This document shows positions 23,187-32,560 of a DNA stretch of 64,000 bases, in pieces. Both the position numbers and the translations under genes were made by a program. Under the pieces are notes generated by a model that made no database searches, was not told the DNA's origin, and saw only the letters and a program-made list of their open reading frames with translations. Source of the DNA: Streptomyces nigrescens (GTDB lineage Bacteria; Actinomycetota; Actinomycetes; Streptomycetales; Streptomycetaceae). Each line of letters begins with the position of its first letter. The stretch's first letter is position 1. The stretch spans positions 2,790,001 through 2,854,000 of the forward strand of contig AP026073.1 in assembly GCA_024349765.1 (NCBI GenBank). The letters run 5' to 3'.

Positions 23187-24017
23187 ATGGGATCTTCCCG
23201 AGTGGTGCGGGCCGCCGCAAGCCTTTTTCTGGCGGTCGCCGTCACCGCGGGCTGCGCCCATGACGGCGGATCGCGCGTCCCGCCGCCGACCCCACCGGTC
23301 CCCGGGCCCTGGCACACGGTCTTCGCCGACGACTTCCACGGCGACCGGCTCAACCCGGCCAGGTGGACGACGTGTTACGACTGGAACCAGGGCGGGTGCA
23401 CCAACCGCGGCAACGACGAGCTGGAGTGGTACCGGCCCGGGCAGGTCTCGGTCGGCGGCGGCCGGCTCACCCTGACCGCCCGGCGGCGGGCGACCCGGGG
23501 GACGGACGGTCGCGACTACCCCTGGACCTCCGGCATGGTCTCCACCGGCCGCAGCTCCTGGAACGCCCGCCCGCGCGCCGTCTTCACCTACGGCTACTTC
23601 GAGGCGTCGGTGCGCATCCCGGGGCAGGGCGGGATGCTGCCGGCCTTCTGGCTGATGCCGGCCTCGCGGTTCACGCCGCCGGAGATCGACATCGCGGAGG
23701 TGCTGGAGATGCCCCGGTGGATCGATATGACGGTGCACTGGCGGGGGCCGGACGGCGGGGAGCGGTCGACCGCGGGGAGTTTCGGGCCGGTGGACTTCCC
23801 GGCCGGTCACCACGTGTTCGCGCTGAACTGGGAACGCGACGCGCTCACCTGGTACATCGACGGTGAGCCCAGGTTCCGGGTGACCGATCCCGCGAAGATC
23901 CCGCACGTGCCGATGGAGCTGCTGTTCACCCTCGCGGTCGGTTACCCCGAGCTCCCGCCGCCGGACGTGCACACGGCCCGGATGTCGGTGGACTGGGTGC
24001 GGGTCTGGCAGCACTGA
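23187..24017 (+). CDS. Secreted GH16 endo-glycanase lipoprotein
   Basis: The 276-residue protein starts with a lipoprotein signal (lipobox VTAGC) and a short Pro-rich linker. A glycoside hydrolase family 16 domain fills the rest. The catalytic motif ExDxxE is present as PPEIDIAEVLEM. Substrate-cleft Trp motifs such as LTWYIDGEPRFRV and the final VDWVRVWQ are typical of the family. Such enzymes cleave beta-1,3- or mixed-link glucans or galactans outside the cell. I chose the ATG with GGGGAGG upstream over a GTG ten codons earlier. Confidence 0.9.
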   Translation: MGSSRVVRAAASLFLAVAVTAGCAHDGGSRVPPPTPPVPGPWHTVFADDFHGDRLNPARWTTCYDWNQGGCTNRGNDELEWYRPGQVSVGGGRLTLTARRRATRGTDGRDYPWTSGMVSTGRSSWNARPRAVFTYGYFEASVRIPGQGGMLPAFWLMPASRFTPPEIDIAEVLEMPRWIDMTVHWRGPDGGERSTAGSFGPVDFPAGHHVFALNWERDALTWYIDGEPRFRVTDPAKIPHVPMELLFTLAVGYPELPPPDVHTARMSVDWVRVWQH

Positions 24018-24029
24018 GCCGGGCGAACG

Positions 24030-24071
24030 GCACGGGCCCGGCCCGGAGGCACCCCCTGGGCGGGCCCGTGC
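24030..24071. terminator. Bidirectional terminator between GH16 and protease genes
   Basis: GCACGGGCCCG (24030-24040) pairs perfectly with CGGGCCCGTGC (24061-24071) around a 20-base loop. It lies between two convergent stops. Confidence 0.7.
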
Positions 24072-24084
24072 GCTCCGCGCGGGC

Positions 24085-24861
24085 TCAGGTGGCGAGGTGG
24101 AAGCCGGCGCCGACGCCGCCGTGGGCGTTCATCTCGTCGAGGATGCTCAGGATCGGTGAACTGTGCTGGGCGCCCCAGGCGTTGCCGACCAGCGTCTGGC
24201 CGTCGACGACGGGGGAGCCGGAGTCACCGCCGTCGGTCCAGATGAGGTGGGTGAACCAGAGGTCGTGGGTGCCCAGCTTGATGCCGCAGGTCAGGCCGGT
24301 GCGGTGGCCTTCCTTGCACATCCGGGTGCCGTTGGCGGGCGGGGCGCCGAGGGAGGTGATGGTGACGCCGCCGACCGTGCCGGTCGGCGCGACCCGGCTC
24401 TCGTCCAGCTTGATCACCGCGTAGTCCAGGCCCTTGGGGCCGGAGTTGAGCAGGTTGTTGGGCGTGCTGACGTAGGTCACCGTGCCGATGACGCCGGTGT
24501 CCAGGTCCGGGCGGCTGTCGGCGAGCGGGGCGGGGGAGAAGGCCGTCCCGGCGGGCGAGCGGTCCCGGTAGACCTTCTCGCCGACCAGTTTGTTGCCCGC
24601 CTCGTCGATGAAGCAGTGGGCGTTGGTCAGGGCCACCAGGTTGCCGGCCGCGTCCCGGCCGACCGCGGTGAGGGTGCAGACGTAGAAGCCGGTGGGCTCC
24701 TGGGGGTTCGGCTGCAGCCGGAAGATGATCCCGGTGCCGCCCCCGATGGCGGTGCGGGTGTCCGCGCTCGCGGACGGGGCGGTGACCAGGGACAGGGTGG
24801 CCAGCAGGAGGGCGAGGCCAAGGGCGCGTAACGCGCGTAAGTGACGTGACAAGAGGATCAC
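24085..24861 (-). CDS. Secreted trypsin-like serine protease
   Basis: The 258-residue protein has a signal peptide ending near TAPSASA (about residue 34) and a chymotrypsin-fold domain. The catalytic His lies in ALTNAHCFID, the Ser in WTDGGDSGSPVVDG, and the Asp is probably in KGLDYAVIKLD. The mature protein lacks a long propeptide. The start is uncertain; I used the GTG that gives a short basic N-terminus before the hydrophobic core. It is an extracellular protease of unknown specificity. It is convergent with the GH16 gene. Confidence 0.85.
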   Translation of the reverse strand: MILLSRHLRALRALGLALLLATLSLVTAPSASADTRTAIGGGTGIIFRLQPNPQEPTGFYVCTLTAVGRDAAGNLVALTNAHCFIDEAGNKLVGEKVYRDRSPAGTAFSPAPLADSRPDLDTGVIGTVTYVSTPNNLLNSGPKGLDYAVIKLDESRVAPTGTVGGVTITSLGAPPANGTRMCKEGHRTGLTCGIKLGTHDLWFTHLIWTDGGDSGSPVVDGQTLVGNAWGAQHSSPILSILDEMNAHGGVGAGFHLAT

Positions 24862-24984
24862 TTCCCGTTGCGGGGCCTGGACGGCCGGGCGGCGATGTCG
24901 GCTCCAGCCAACCGCTGACCGCGCTCCGCGGGGAGGCAATCATCCATTTTGGACTATGTGGGGTGCGTCACCTCGTCGAGTGCG

Positions 24985-25821
24985 TCACCCCGACTCCCGT
25001 GACAGGGTGCCGGATTCCGACGGCCCGCCGACCGGGCGGCCGAGCAGGGCGCGGGTGCGGCGGTACAGGCGCCAGCCCGTCGTGCGGAAGGACTCCCCGG
25101 CGGGATTCACCGGCGCGCCGCCGCCGCGGACCCACTGGGTGAACAGCTCCGGCCGGGTGTCCGCCCGCACCATCAGGCGGGGAATGCGCATCGGGTCGCG
25201 GTCGGCCGTCGCCAGGGCGTTGCGCACCGCGCAGGCCGAGGTCCAGCCCGCCTCCCGTACCGTGCGGCGGACCGCGTTGCTGGAGTAGCCGTGCGGATAG
25301 GCGAAGGCGTAAACGGCGTGGTTGAGCGCGTCCTCCAGCCGCCGTTTGCAGTCGACGACCTCGTGCCAGACGCGCTGCGCGGGCAGGGCGTCCAGCTGGG
25401 GGTGGGTGACGGTGTGGCCGCCGATCTCGATGCCGAGCGCGTCCAGGGTGGCGATCTGGCGCCAGCTCAGCATGGCGGCGGGCGGCAGCAGACTGCCCTC
25501 CGGGGCGCCGCCGGGCGGATGCACGGCACCGGTGGTGATGAACACCGTCGCGGGCAGGGCGCGTTCGGTGAGCAGCGGTGCCACCGACCAGTAGAAGTCC
25601 GCGAAGCCGTCGTCGAAGGTCAGTACCGCGCAGCGGGCGGGCAGCGCGGGCCCGCCGCGGATCGCGGCGACCAGCCGGCGCAGCGGGATGATGGTGAGCC
25701 CGGCGTCCGCGATGCGGTCGAGTTGCTCGGTGAAGGCCCGGGGGGTGACCGTGTACGGCGCGATCCAGGGAGGTGGGTCGCTGGTCACCGAGTGGTAGAG
25801 GAAGACGGGCACGGCGCTCAT
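24985..25821 (-). CDS. Polysaccharide deacetylase (NodB domain)
   Basis: The 278-residue protein carries the NodB motifs: CAVLTFDDGFADFYW for the catalytic Asp pair, EIGGHTVTHPQLDAL for the metal-binding histidines, and YAFAYPHGYSSNAV. It removes acetyl groups from an N-acetylated sugar polymer. No signal peptide is evident, so it may act inside the cell or on lipid-linked intermediates. The ATG has GAAAGGAC upstream. It is the last gene of the leftward glycan unit, 44 bases after the large glycosyltransferase gene, and so probably tailors the same polymer. Confidence 0.9.
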   Translation of the reverse strand: MSAVPVFLYHSVTSDPPPWIAPYTVTPRAFTEQLDRIADAGLTIIPLRRLVAAIRGGPALPARCAVLTFDDGFADFYWSVAPLLTERALPATVFITTGAVHPPGGAPEGSLLPPAAMLSWRQIATLDALGIEIGGHTVTHPQLDALPAQRVWHEVVDCKRRLEDALNHAVYAFAYPHGYSSNAVRRTVREAGWTSACAVRNALATADRDPMRIPRLMVRADTRPELFTQWVRGGGAPVNPAGESFRTTGWRLYRRTRALLGRPVGGPSESGTLSRESG

Positions 25822-25865
25822 GTCCGGTGTCCTTTCGGGACCCCCGTGCGGAACCGGAAGTGCTC

Positions 25866-28661
25866 TCAGGAGCCTCCTGGGGTGCGCTCCGGCAGGATGC
25901 GGTAGACGACCGCGTCGGCGGTACGGTGGATGACGGGGTAGTCGGAGCGGTGGGCCAGTGCGCTCCGCAGATGGGCCAGGGTGCCCGGCGGCAGCGCTCC
26001 GGTGGCGGTGACCTGGGCCTCCTGGGCCCGGTTGAGGATCAGGTAGACCGGGCGCGGCGGCCCCGATCCGGTCAGCACGTGCAGCTCGGCCGCGGGGTCG
26101 CGGCGCACCTGCCACTGGTCGCCGGGCGCCGCCTCGGACAGCCAGATCCGGTCGTGGTACTCGTAATCGTGGTAGGCGTACGGGAAGTTGTCCGAGGCGC
26201 CGACGATCAGCGAGCCCTCCGGGGCGTGCGTGGCGAGCCACTTGGCGGCCGAGGTCTCCGAGGCGGTGAAGTAGTTGACGTTCTCCTTGCCGAAGTACGC
26301 CAGGGAGAGCGCGCCGAACAGCGCCACGAGCACCACCGGTACCGCCGCGGCCCGCACCCGCCGCAGCGCGCGGCGCAGACCGCGGCCGCGGGACGATGTC
26401 AGCAGCGGGGGCAGCAGCAGCGCCGCGGCGCCGAACGCGGTCGCGGGCAGCGCGAACAGGTACACCCGGAAGATCATCTCGCCGCCGTAGCTGTTGGCCA
26501 CGGCCCAGGGCAGCGGTGCCACCGCGAGCCACGGCAGCGCGGTGCGCCGCAGCGAGGGCCGCGCCAGCACCGCCAGCCCGGCGAAGAGGAAGACCACCGC
26601 GGACAGGATCCGGTCGGCCCAGGCGACCATCACCTGTCCGCTGGTGGCGCCGGAGAGGCCGAGCAGCCCGGACCCGGCGTTCGACTCCGGCGTGGTGAGG
26701 CCGGCGATCAGGTTGTGGAGGTTCTCCTCCAGGTACGGCCGGGCCGCGGTCAGGTCCCAGGCCAGCGTCAGCGCCAGCGCGACCAGCAGCACCGGCAGCG
26801 CCACCCGGCGGTTGCGGCGGGGCAGGGACAGCAGGAGCAGCGAGCCGATCAGCATCACCGGGGTGAGCGGATGGGACACGACGATGGTGACGATCGCGAG
26901 CAGCACCAGCACCGCCCAGCCGAGCGGTGGCAGGCCCGGTCGTGACCGGCCCGGTCGCGGGAGGCGGTGGACGACGGCCGCGATGACGCAGACGTACAGC
27001 AGGAAGGCGAACGCCTGCGGTGAGAAGTAGTCCTGGCCCACCCACGAGCAGCTGAAGAAGAGGAAGGCGCCGCCCCAGACCAGCCGCCGGCTGCGGGTGA
27101 AGGAGCGGTACAGCGCCAGCAGCGGGATCACCAGCGCCGCGTTGATCAGCAGCGGGAACCAACTGGCGTAGGAGCCGGGCGACTTGAGGCCGATGTGGGT
27201 GACGAACAGGTCGTTGAGCCAGAAGAAGCCGGGCCAGCGGGCGTAGACGGCCAGCGGGCCGGCCGCCGTGGGCAGGGTGCCGGTGTCCAGCAGGACGTCG
27301 GTGACCGCGACGTGCTTCCAGGCCCAGGAATAGCGCAGTTCGGGGTAGAGCGCGAGCGGGGTGGCGTGCAGGAAGGTGATCAGCGCCAGCACGTAACCGG
27401 CGTGGTGCAGGCCACGGGTGCGCCGGTCGGAGAGCGCGGCGCAGAACCCGAGGCCGAGCAGCACCAGCCCGGCCCAGTAGGTGACCGGCAGGACCTGCAC
27501 CAGGCCCAGGTCGCGCATCGCGTCGAGGTCCACCCCGCGCAGCGAGAACACCCACAGCAGCAGCGCGGCGGGCAGCGCGAGCACGGCCAGGGCACGCAGG
27601 GCGGCCTGGGCGCGGGTGCGTTCGACGGGGCGGTGCAGCCGGCCGACGGCGTAGCCGAGGACCGTGGCGGCCACCCCGCTCACCAGCGCCGGCACCGTGC
27701 GCGACGGTGCCTCGCCGCCCGGCCGCAGCCCGTCGGCCACCGCGGCCGGGAGGGTGTGGCGCAGATACGTGCGTTCGCTGGCCAGCGCCGGGCCGGCACC
27801 GGCGTGCCGGGCGACGGCCGCCTTCGACAGCCCCTCCGCGTAGCAACGGGCCCGGAAGTACGTCCGGGTGGTGCGGGCGGCGGGTACGTGGTGGCGGACG
27901 GCGGCGGCCGGCTCGTACAGCAGCTTCCCGTCGGGGTTGCGGGCCGCGACCCGCAGGCACAGCTCGGTCTCCTCGCAGCCCAGCGGGCGGGTGCCGATCC
28001 GGCCCAGGTCGGTGCGGAAGCCGCCGGCGGCCAGCACCTCGGCGCGCCGGAAGGACATGTTGGCGCCGATGAAGTTCCGTACCGGCGCGCGGTGTTCGGG
28101 CAGTCCCTGGTAGGAGCAGCCGACCACCCAGTCGAACTCGCGGGGGAACCAGACGGGCCGGCCGGTCTCCCACAGGGGGCGGACCAGCCCGCCGACGCCG
28201 AGCACCCGCGGGTCGTGATAGGCGGTGAGCAGCCGGGCGGTCCAGTCCGGGTCGGCCGCCGCGTCGTCGTCGAGGAAGGCCACGATGTCGCCGTGCGCGG
28301 CCCCGACCCCGGTGTTGCGGCCACCGGAGAGTCCCTGTGCCTCGGCGTTGGGCAGCACCCGTACGCCGGGCAGCGCAGGCTCGGCCCGCCGGGCCAGCTC
28401 GGGACAGTGGTCGACGACCAGCAGGATCTCGTCGGCCGGGTAGTGCTGGAGCTGCACCGAGCGGACGGCGTCCAGCAGTTGCTCCCAGCGGTCGAGGGTG
28501 TACGCGCAGATGACGACGGTCAGGCTCGGCTCGGTGCGGGCCGCGGCGGTCGGAGCCGGCCGCGCCCCCACGGTCGTCGACGCGCCACCGCACAGCATGC
28601 CGAGCACGAAGCGGACCGCCTGCAGCAGACCGCCCAAGAGGCGGAATCCGAGCGCGTTCAT
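25866..28661 (-). CDS. GT2 glycosyltransferase fused to a large membrane domain
   Basis: The 931-residue protein begins with a family-2 glycosyltransferase (about 45-300): LTVVICAYTLDRWEQLLDAV, QGLSGGRNTGVGAAHGDI, the DxD-type FLDDDAAADP (Asp131-133) and RPLGCEETELCLRVA. From about residue 340 it continues as a multi-span membrane region with an extracellular C-terminal domain (YFGKENVNYFTASETSAAKW to the end). The arrangement recalls polymer-assembly or mannosyltransferase-like membrane proteins, but I cannot name a family for this half. Its ATG overlaps the flippase stop by four bases. It probably builds and handles a surface glycan in concert with its neighbours. Confidence 0.85.
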   Translation of the reverse strand: MNALGFRLLGGLLQAVRFVLGMLCGGASTTVGARPAPTAAARTEPSLTVVICAYTLDRWEQLLDAVRSVQLQHYPADEILLVVDHCPELARRAEPALPGVRVLPNAEAQGLSGGRNTGVGAAHGDIVAFLDDDAAADPDWTARLLTAYHDPRVLGVGGLVRPLWETGRPVWFPREFDWVVGCSYQGLPEHRAPVRNFIGANMSFRRAEVLAAGGFRTDLGRIGTRPLGCEETELCLRVAARNPDGKLLYEPAAAVRHHVPAARTTRTYFRARCYAEGLSKAAVARHAGAGPALASERTYLRHTLPAAVADGLRPGGEAPSRTVPALVSGVAATVLGYAVGRLHRPVERTRAQAALRALAVLALPAALLLWVFSLRGVDLDAMRDLGLVQVLPVTYWAGLVLLGLGFCAALSDRRTRGLHHAGYVLALITFLHATPLALYPELRYSWAWKHVAVTDVLLDTGTLPTAAGPLAVYARWPGFFWLNDLFVTHIGLKSPGSYASWFPLLINAALVIPLLALYRSFTRSRRLVWGGAFLFFSCSWVGQDYFSPQAFAFLLYVCVIAAVVHRLPRPGRSRPGLPPLGWAVLVLLAIVTIVVSHPLTPVMLIGSLLLLSLPRRNRRVALPVLLVALALTLAWDLTAARPYLEENLHNLIAGLTTPESNAGSGLLGLSGATSGQVMVAWADRILSAVVFLFAGLAVLARPSLRRTALPWLAVAPLPWAVANSYGGEMIFRVYLFALPATAFGAAALLLPPLLTSSRGRGLRRALRRVRAAAVPVVLVALFGALSLAYFGKENVNYFTASETSAAKWLATHAPEGSLIVGASDNFPYAYHDYEYHDRIWLSEAAPGDQWQVRRDPAAELHVLTGSGPPRPVYLILNRAQEAQVTATGALPPGTLAHLRSALAHRSDYPVIHRTADAVVYRILPERTPGGS

Positions 28662-29992
28662 CGAGGGCTCCTCGCGGGGGACGGCAGCCAGCGCGGCAGC
28701 GTGATCAGCAGGGGCAGGGCGAGTGTGCATTCGGCCAGCAGCCAGGCGGCGCCCACACCGGTGATGCCGAAGGGATGGATCAGCCGGACGGTCAGGCCCA
28801 GCACCAGGGCGCACAGCGCCGCCTGGAGGGCGACGGCCCAGGCCAGCCGGCGGCGGGCGCGCGCCACGTCGATGGCCACGTTGAGCAGCAGGTTGGGCAG
28901 GGCGGACAGGGCCAGCAACCGCAGTACGCCGGTGGCCTGGTCGGCGTACTCGGCACCGAAGACCGACAGCAGCCAGGGGGCGACGACGACCAGGACGACC
29001 ACCCCGGCGGTCAGCGGCGGACCGGTGTGCCGCAGCACCCGGCGGCCGAGCTCGCTGATCCGGGCGGGATCGTGCGCGGCCTCGACCAGCAGCGAACTGC
29101 CCATGTTGTAGGTCGCCAGGTAGAGGGTGTACGCGATCACCCACGACAGGGAGAAGTAGGCGTTCCGGGCGCCGCCCAGGGTGTCGAGCACGATCAGCGG
29201 CACGATGTTGTAGGCGGACAGCCGGAAGAGGGCGCCGCCGTAGTCGGTGGCGGCGTAGCCGAGCAGCCGGGGCGGCATCCGCCCGTCGGTGTGCGCCCGT
29301 TCGTGGGCCGGCACCGCGCGCCGCAGCAGGACGTAGTTGGCGACGAGGAGCGAGACGGCCAGCGCCCCGGCCCACGACAGCAGGATGCCGGAGCTGATCG
29401 CCCAGCCCGCGGCCAGCGTCAGCACCAGGACCTTGACCACCGCGAACACCGCGTTCTCGCCGAGCACCCAGTTTGCCCGGCGGACACCGGTCAGCGCCCC
29501 GTCCTGCACGATGAACAGCGCATAGCCCATCGTCCCCGCCACGAAGAACGGGCCGACCAACGGGCCGCGCAGGAAGCCCAGTCCGGGGGCGATCAGCGGC
29601 ACCAGGGCGAGGAAGGCGCCGGCCAGCAGTCCGGCGCACAGTCCGGCCGCGGCGTAACTGCGCAGCAGCAGCCGCCGGGTGTGCCGGCCGGCCGAGGGGA
29701 CGAACCGCACCAGCACGTCCGAGAGGTTGAGCTGCCCGAAGCCGGCGAGCAGGGTCACCGCGGAGATCACGGCGTACGAGCGGCCGACGGTCTCCGGGCG
29801 GTACCAGGACGTGGCGAGCACCCAGTAGAACGCGCCGACCGCGGCCGTCATCAGCGAACTGGCCACCAGGACGTGGCCGTTGCGCAGAAGCGGCTCGTAG
29901 TGGAGCGCGGAGCCGAAGCGCCGCCGCAGCACGACCAGATAGGGCGCGGCGGGCAGGTCCGCGACGCCCGGGGGAGCGGTGTGCGGGGTCAT
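28658..29992 (-). CDS. Wzx-type oligosaccharide flippase (MOP family)
   Basis: The 444-residue membrane protein has about 12-14 hydrophobic spans and the pattern of polysaccharide-exporting MOP flippases. Examples are SLMTAAVGAFYWVLATSW, FGQLNLSDVLVRFVPSAG and LGGARNAYFSLSWVIAYTLY. It would flip a lipid-linked glycan across the membrane. Both ends overlap neighbours by four bases, so it is firmly within the glycan operon between two glycosyltransferases. Confidence 0.88.
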   Translation of the reverse strand: MTPHTAPPGVADLPAAPYLVVLRRRFGSALHYEPLLRNGHVLVASSLMTAAVGAFYWVLATSWYRPETVGRSYAVISAVTLLAGFGQLNLSDVLVRFVPSAGRHTRRLLLRSYAAAGLCAGLLAGAFLALVPLIAPGLGFLRGPLVGPFFVAGTMGYALFIVQDGALTGVRRANWVLGENAVFAVVKVLVLTLAAGWAISSGILLSWAGALAVSLLVANYVLLRRAVPAHERAHTDGRMPPRLLGYAATDYGGALFRLSAYNIVPLIVLDTLGGARNAYFSLSWVIAYTLYLATYNMGSSLLVEAAHDPARISELGRRVLRHTGPPLTAGVVVLVVVAPWLLSVFGAEYADQATGVLRLLALSALPNLLLNVAIDVARARRRLAWAVALQAALCALVLGLTVRLIHPFGITGVGAAWLLAECTLALPLLITLPRWLPSPARSPR

Positions 29993-31332
29993 GACGGTCC
30001 CGTTCCGGCGGTGGCGGCGCGGTGGGCGGCTTGGTGGGTGGCGTGGACGCTGCGCAGATAGCCGACCGGGCCGTAGAGCAGGCCGCGCAGCTCCAGCAGG
30101 GACAGCCGGGCCGGCCAGACACCGGCCGGCGCCGAGCGGTCGTGGGCCCGGCCGACGGCGTGCCGGATGCCGCCCGGCAGCCGGCGCAGCAGGGCGGGCA
30201 GCGCCCCGGGACGGTGCCGCAGCGCGGCGGCCAGGAAGGCGCCGAACCCGGCGCCGTAGCCGAACGCCTGGGCCGGCAGGGCGTCCGCCGCCCGGCGGTG
30301 GCGGTGCCAGATGACGGCGTCGGGCTGATAGACGATGCGGTGCCCGGTGGCCAGGACGAGGAAGAAGGCCAGCAGGTCGTCGCCGCCGTGCGCCGGGGTG
30401 CCGGTGCCGGTCGACGGGTCGAAGCCGCCCAGCTCCCGGAGCACGTCGGTGCGGAAGGCCATGTTGGCCCCGGAGCCGAACTGCCCGGCGGTGAACGGGA
30501 AGAGCGGATCGGCGGGCGGGTCGGCCAGCGACCAGCTGCGCGGGGCGAACCCCTTGCCGAAGCCGCCGTGGAACTCCAGCGCGGACTGCGCCGCGGTCGC
30601 CAGTTCGGCGGGCACGATCAGCCCGGTGACGCAGCCGACCCGTGCCCCGCCGCCCGGTGCGCCGCCGTCGTCGAAGGCGCGTTCCAGGGCGTCCAGCCAC
30701 CCGGGGTCGGCCAGTGTGTCGTCGTCGGTGAAGGCACAGATCCGGCCGCGGGCGGCGAGCAGTCCGCGGTTGTGCGCCCGGGCCAGGCCCGCCATGGATT
30801 CCCTCACATACCTGACCCGGGACGGATAACGGTCGCGCACCAGCCGCTCGGCGGCGTCGTCGCGCGGCGCGTTGTCGACCACCACGATCTCGTACGAGGG
30901 GTGCCGGCTGCGCAGCAGCGAGTCCAGGCACTGGCGCAGCATCCCGGGACGGTTGTGGGTGGCGACGATGACGGTGACCGCGGGCGGTGCGGCCGCTCCC
31001 GGGGCCCGGGCCGGACGGCCGGGACCGGGCCGGAGTGCCTCCGGGGCGGCCGGTGCGGTCAGTTGGCGATGCGCGGCTTCGGCCAGCGCGTGGTACAGGC
31101 CGGTGGTGTCCCCGAGCACACCGTGGGCGCTGACCATTCCGAGCGGGTGTCCGTGCAGCCGCACCAACGCCAACACGCGTCCACCCGGGGCGGCGGCCGG
31201 TGCGCCGCCGGGTGAGCGCAGCTCACCGGGCGCCGCCAGGTCCAGCTCGACGACATGGGCGGGGGTGTAGAGCGAATCGCGGGCGGCGAGTCCGGGGCAG
31301 GCCGCTGCGGTGCGCGGGCCGAGGCCGTTCAT
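29989..31332 (-). CDS. GT2 glycosyltransferase with N-terminal extension
   Basis: The 447-residue protein has a family-2 glycosyltransferase domain from about residue 118 (VTVIVATHNRPGMLRQCLDS, AGLARAHNRGLLAARGRI) with the DxD-type motif AFTDDDTLADPGWLDALE and GGDDLLAFFLVLATGHRIVY. The first about 110 residues form an unidentified domain (VLALVRLHGHPLGMVSAHGV) that occurs before the catalytic part. No clear membrane span is present. The overlap of four bases at both ends ties it to the flippase and to the upstream glycosyltransferase. Confidence 0.88.
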   Translation of the reverse strand: MNGLGPRTAAACPGLAARDSLYTPAHVVELDLAAPGELRSPGGAPAAAPGGRVLALVRLHGHPLGMVSAHGVLGDTTGLYHALAEAAHRQLTAPAAPEALRPGPGRPARAPGAAAPPAVTVIVATHNRPGMLRQCLDSLLRSRHPSYEIVVVDNAPRDDAAERLVRDRYPSRVRYVRESMAGLARAHNRGLLAARGRICAFTDDDTLADPGWLDALERAFDDGGAPGGGARVGCVTGLIVPAELATAAQSALEFHGGFGKGFAPRSWSLADPPADPLFPFTAGQFGSGANMAFRTDVLRELGGFDPSTGTGTPAHGGDDLLAFFLVLATGHRIVYQPDAVIWHRHRRAADALPAQAFGYGAGFGAFLAAALRHRPGALPALLRRLPGGIRHAVGRAHDRSAPAGVWPARLSLLELRGLLYGPVGYLRSVHATHQAAHRAATAGTGPS

Positions 31333-32159
31333 CGATTCCCCACTCCCAGGGGCGCCGTGCGCCGGCCACCAGGCCGTTCGGCGAGCAGCGTCCGCAGCAC
31401 CCGGCGGCCGTCGGAGACCGCGTGGAGATGCGAGCGCCCGCTGCGGCGGGGAAGTTCCAGGCTGGGCACTTCGGCGACGCGAAGTCCCAGTCGCAGTGCG
31501 TGGGCGATCAGTTCCGCCTCGATCTCGAACCCGGGCGCCTGCGGGTGCAGGTCGTCGAGGAAGGTGCGGCGGAAGGCGCAGAAGCCGTAGCAGAGATCGG
31601 TCAGGGTGGCGTGGTAGACCCGGTTGACGACGGTGAGCAGCGCGCGGTTGCCCAGCGAGCGCACCGGCGTCAGGTCGAGCGAGCCGCCGCCGGCGATGAA
31701 GCGGGAGCCCTTGACGAAGTCGAAGCCGTTGTCGAGGAAGTGCACGTAGTGCGGGATCTCACCGGGCCACATGCTGCCGTCGGCGTCCATCATGACGATG
31801 TATTCGCAGGTCGCGGCCAGGAAGCCGGTGCGCAGTGCGTCGCCCTTGCCGTGACCGGTCTGCTGGACCACGCGCACGGACGGCAGGCAGTGCGCGGCCA
31901 TCCGCACGGTCGCGTCGTCGGACGCGCCGTCGACCAGGATCACCTCGTCGATCGAGGGCGGGATCTGGTTGAACACCCAGGGGACGTTGCGGGCCTCGTT
32001 GTGCGCCGGGATCACCAAACTGACGGTGTGTGAGGTCGGTGGGAGGTCGCTTTCCCGCCGCATCGGGAGCGGACTGGTGATGCGGTCGCTGGAGCGGCGC
32101 AGCGGCCGCCCGCCGTCGACGGTGCGCTGGATCATGCCCGAGGGCAGAGTGGTACTCAT
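31329..32159 (-). CDS. GT2 glycosyltransferase, dolichol-phosphate-mannose-synthase-like
   Basis: The 276-residue protein is a compact family-2 enzyme similar to those that load a sugar onto polyprenyl phosphate: VSLVIPAHNEARNVPWVFNQ, GKGDALRTGFLAATCEYIVM, MMDADGSMWPGE and VKGSRFIAGGGSLDLTPVRS. It lacks a C-terminal membrane domain. It is the first gene of the leftward glycan unit and would supply a lipid-linked sugar donor or start glycan assembly. The ATG has a GTGAGGC site. Confidence 0.88.
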   Translation of the reverse strand: MSTTLPSGMIQRTVDGGRPLRRSSDRITSPLPMRRESDLPPTSHTVSLVIPAHNEARNVPWVFNQIPPSIDEVILVDGASDDATVRMAAHCLPSVRVVQQTGHGKGDALRTGFLAATCEYIVMMDADGSMWPGEIPHYVHFLDNGFDFVKGSRFIAGGGSLDLTPVRSLGNRALLTVVNRVYHATLTDLCYGFCAFRRTFLDDLHPQAPGFEIEAELIAHALRLGLRVAEVPSLELPRRSGRSHLHAVSDGRRVLRTLLAERPGGRRTAPLGVGNR

Positions 32160-32560
32160 GAGCGTGCCTCACGAAGCGGCAACGGACGCCCGGGCCGGAA
32201 AGCCGCAGGGCGTACCGGAAGGTGAGGGGCGTACATCGGCGGCGCGGCCGCCGGGGCCTGTTCGAGAAGGCGCGGTACACCCGCGAACCGTAAGGAGAAC
32301 GAGCTGCGGGGACGCGAGGCAGGAGGAGTTCGCGGAGGAACTCGGTCGCTGTACCCCGGGCGAGGAGACGCCGGGTCGTTCTCGGACGCTGGAAGCGTCG
32401 ACCACCACGACTGGCAAATGTGCTGTCCGTTGGGGCTGTGGGGCGGTGCCCGCACTACCTACGGGGTGCCAGGGCCCCATCATGAACAGGTTCTCGGTAC
32501 CGAGTCAAGAGGAAATGTCCAAAATGTCGGAGAAATTATCTTCCGGGGGTTGAGGGCCGT
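32160..32560. other. Intergenic region upstream of the glycan operon
   Basis: About 400 bases without a supported gene. The right end (32475-32553) is clearly poorer in GC than its neighbours and includes a 23-codon open frame with a rare TTA codon, which I do not accept as a gene. The leftward promoter of the glycan unit should lie here, but no clear element is visible. Confidence 0.4.

Noticed and set aside
32482-32553. A 23-codon frame starting MNRFSVPSQEE and ending in SSGG, with a TTA codon
   Set aside because: It resembles a short leader peptide, but no ribosome-binding site precedes it and there is no core or processing gene nearby; it could be a relic.
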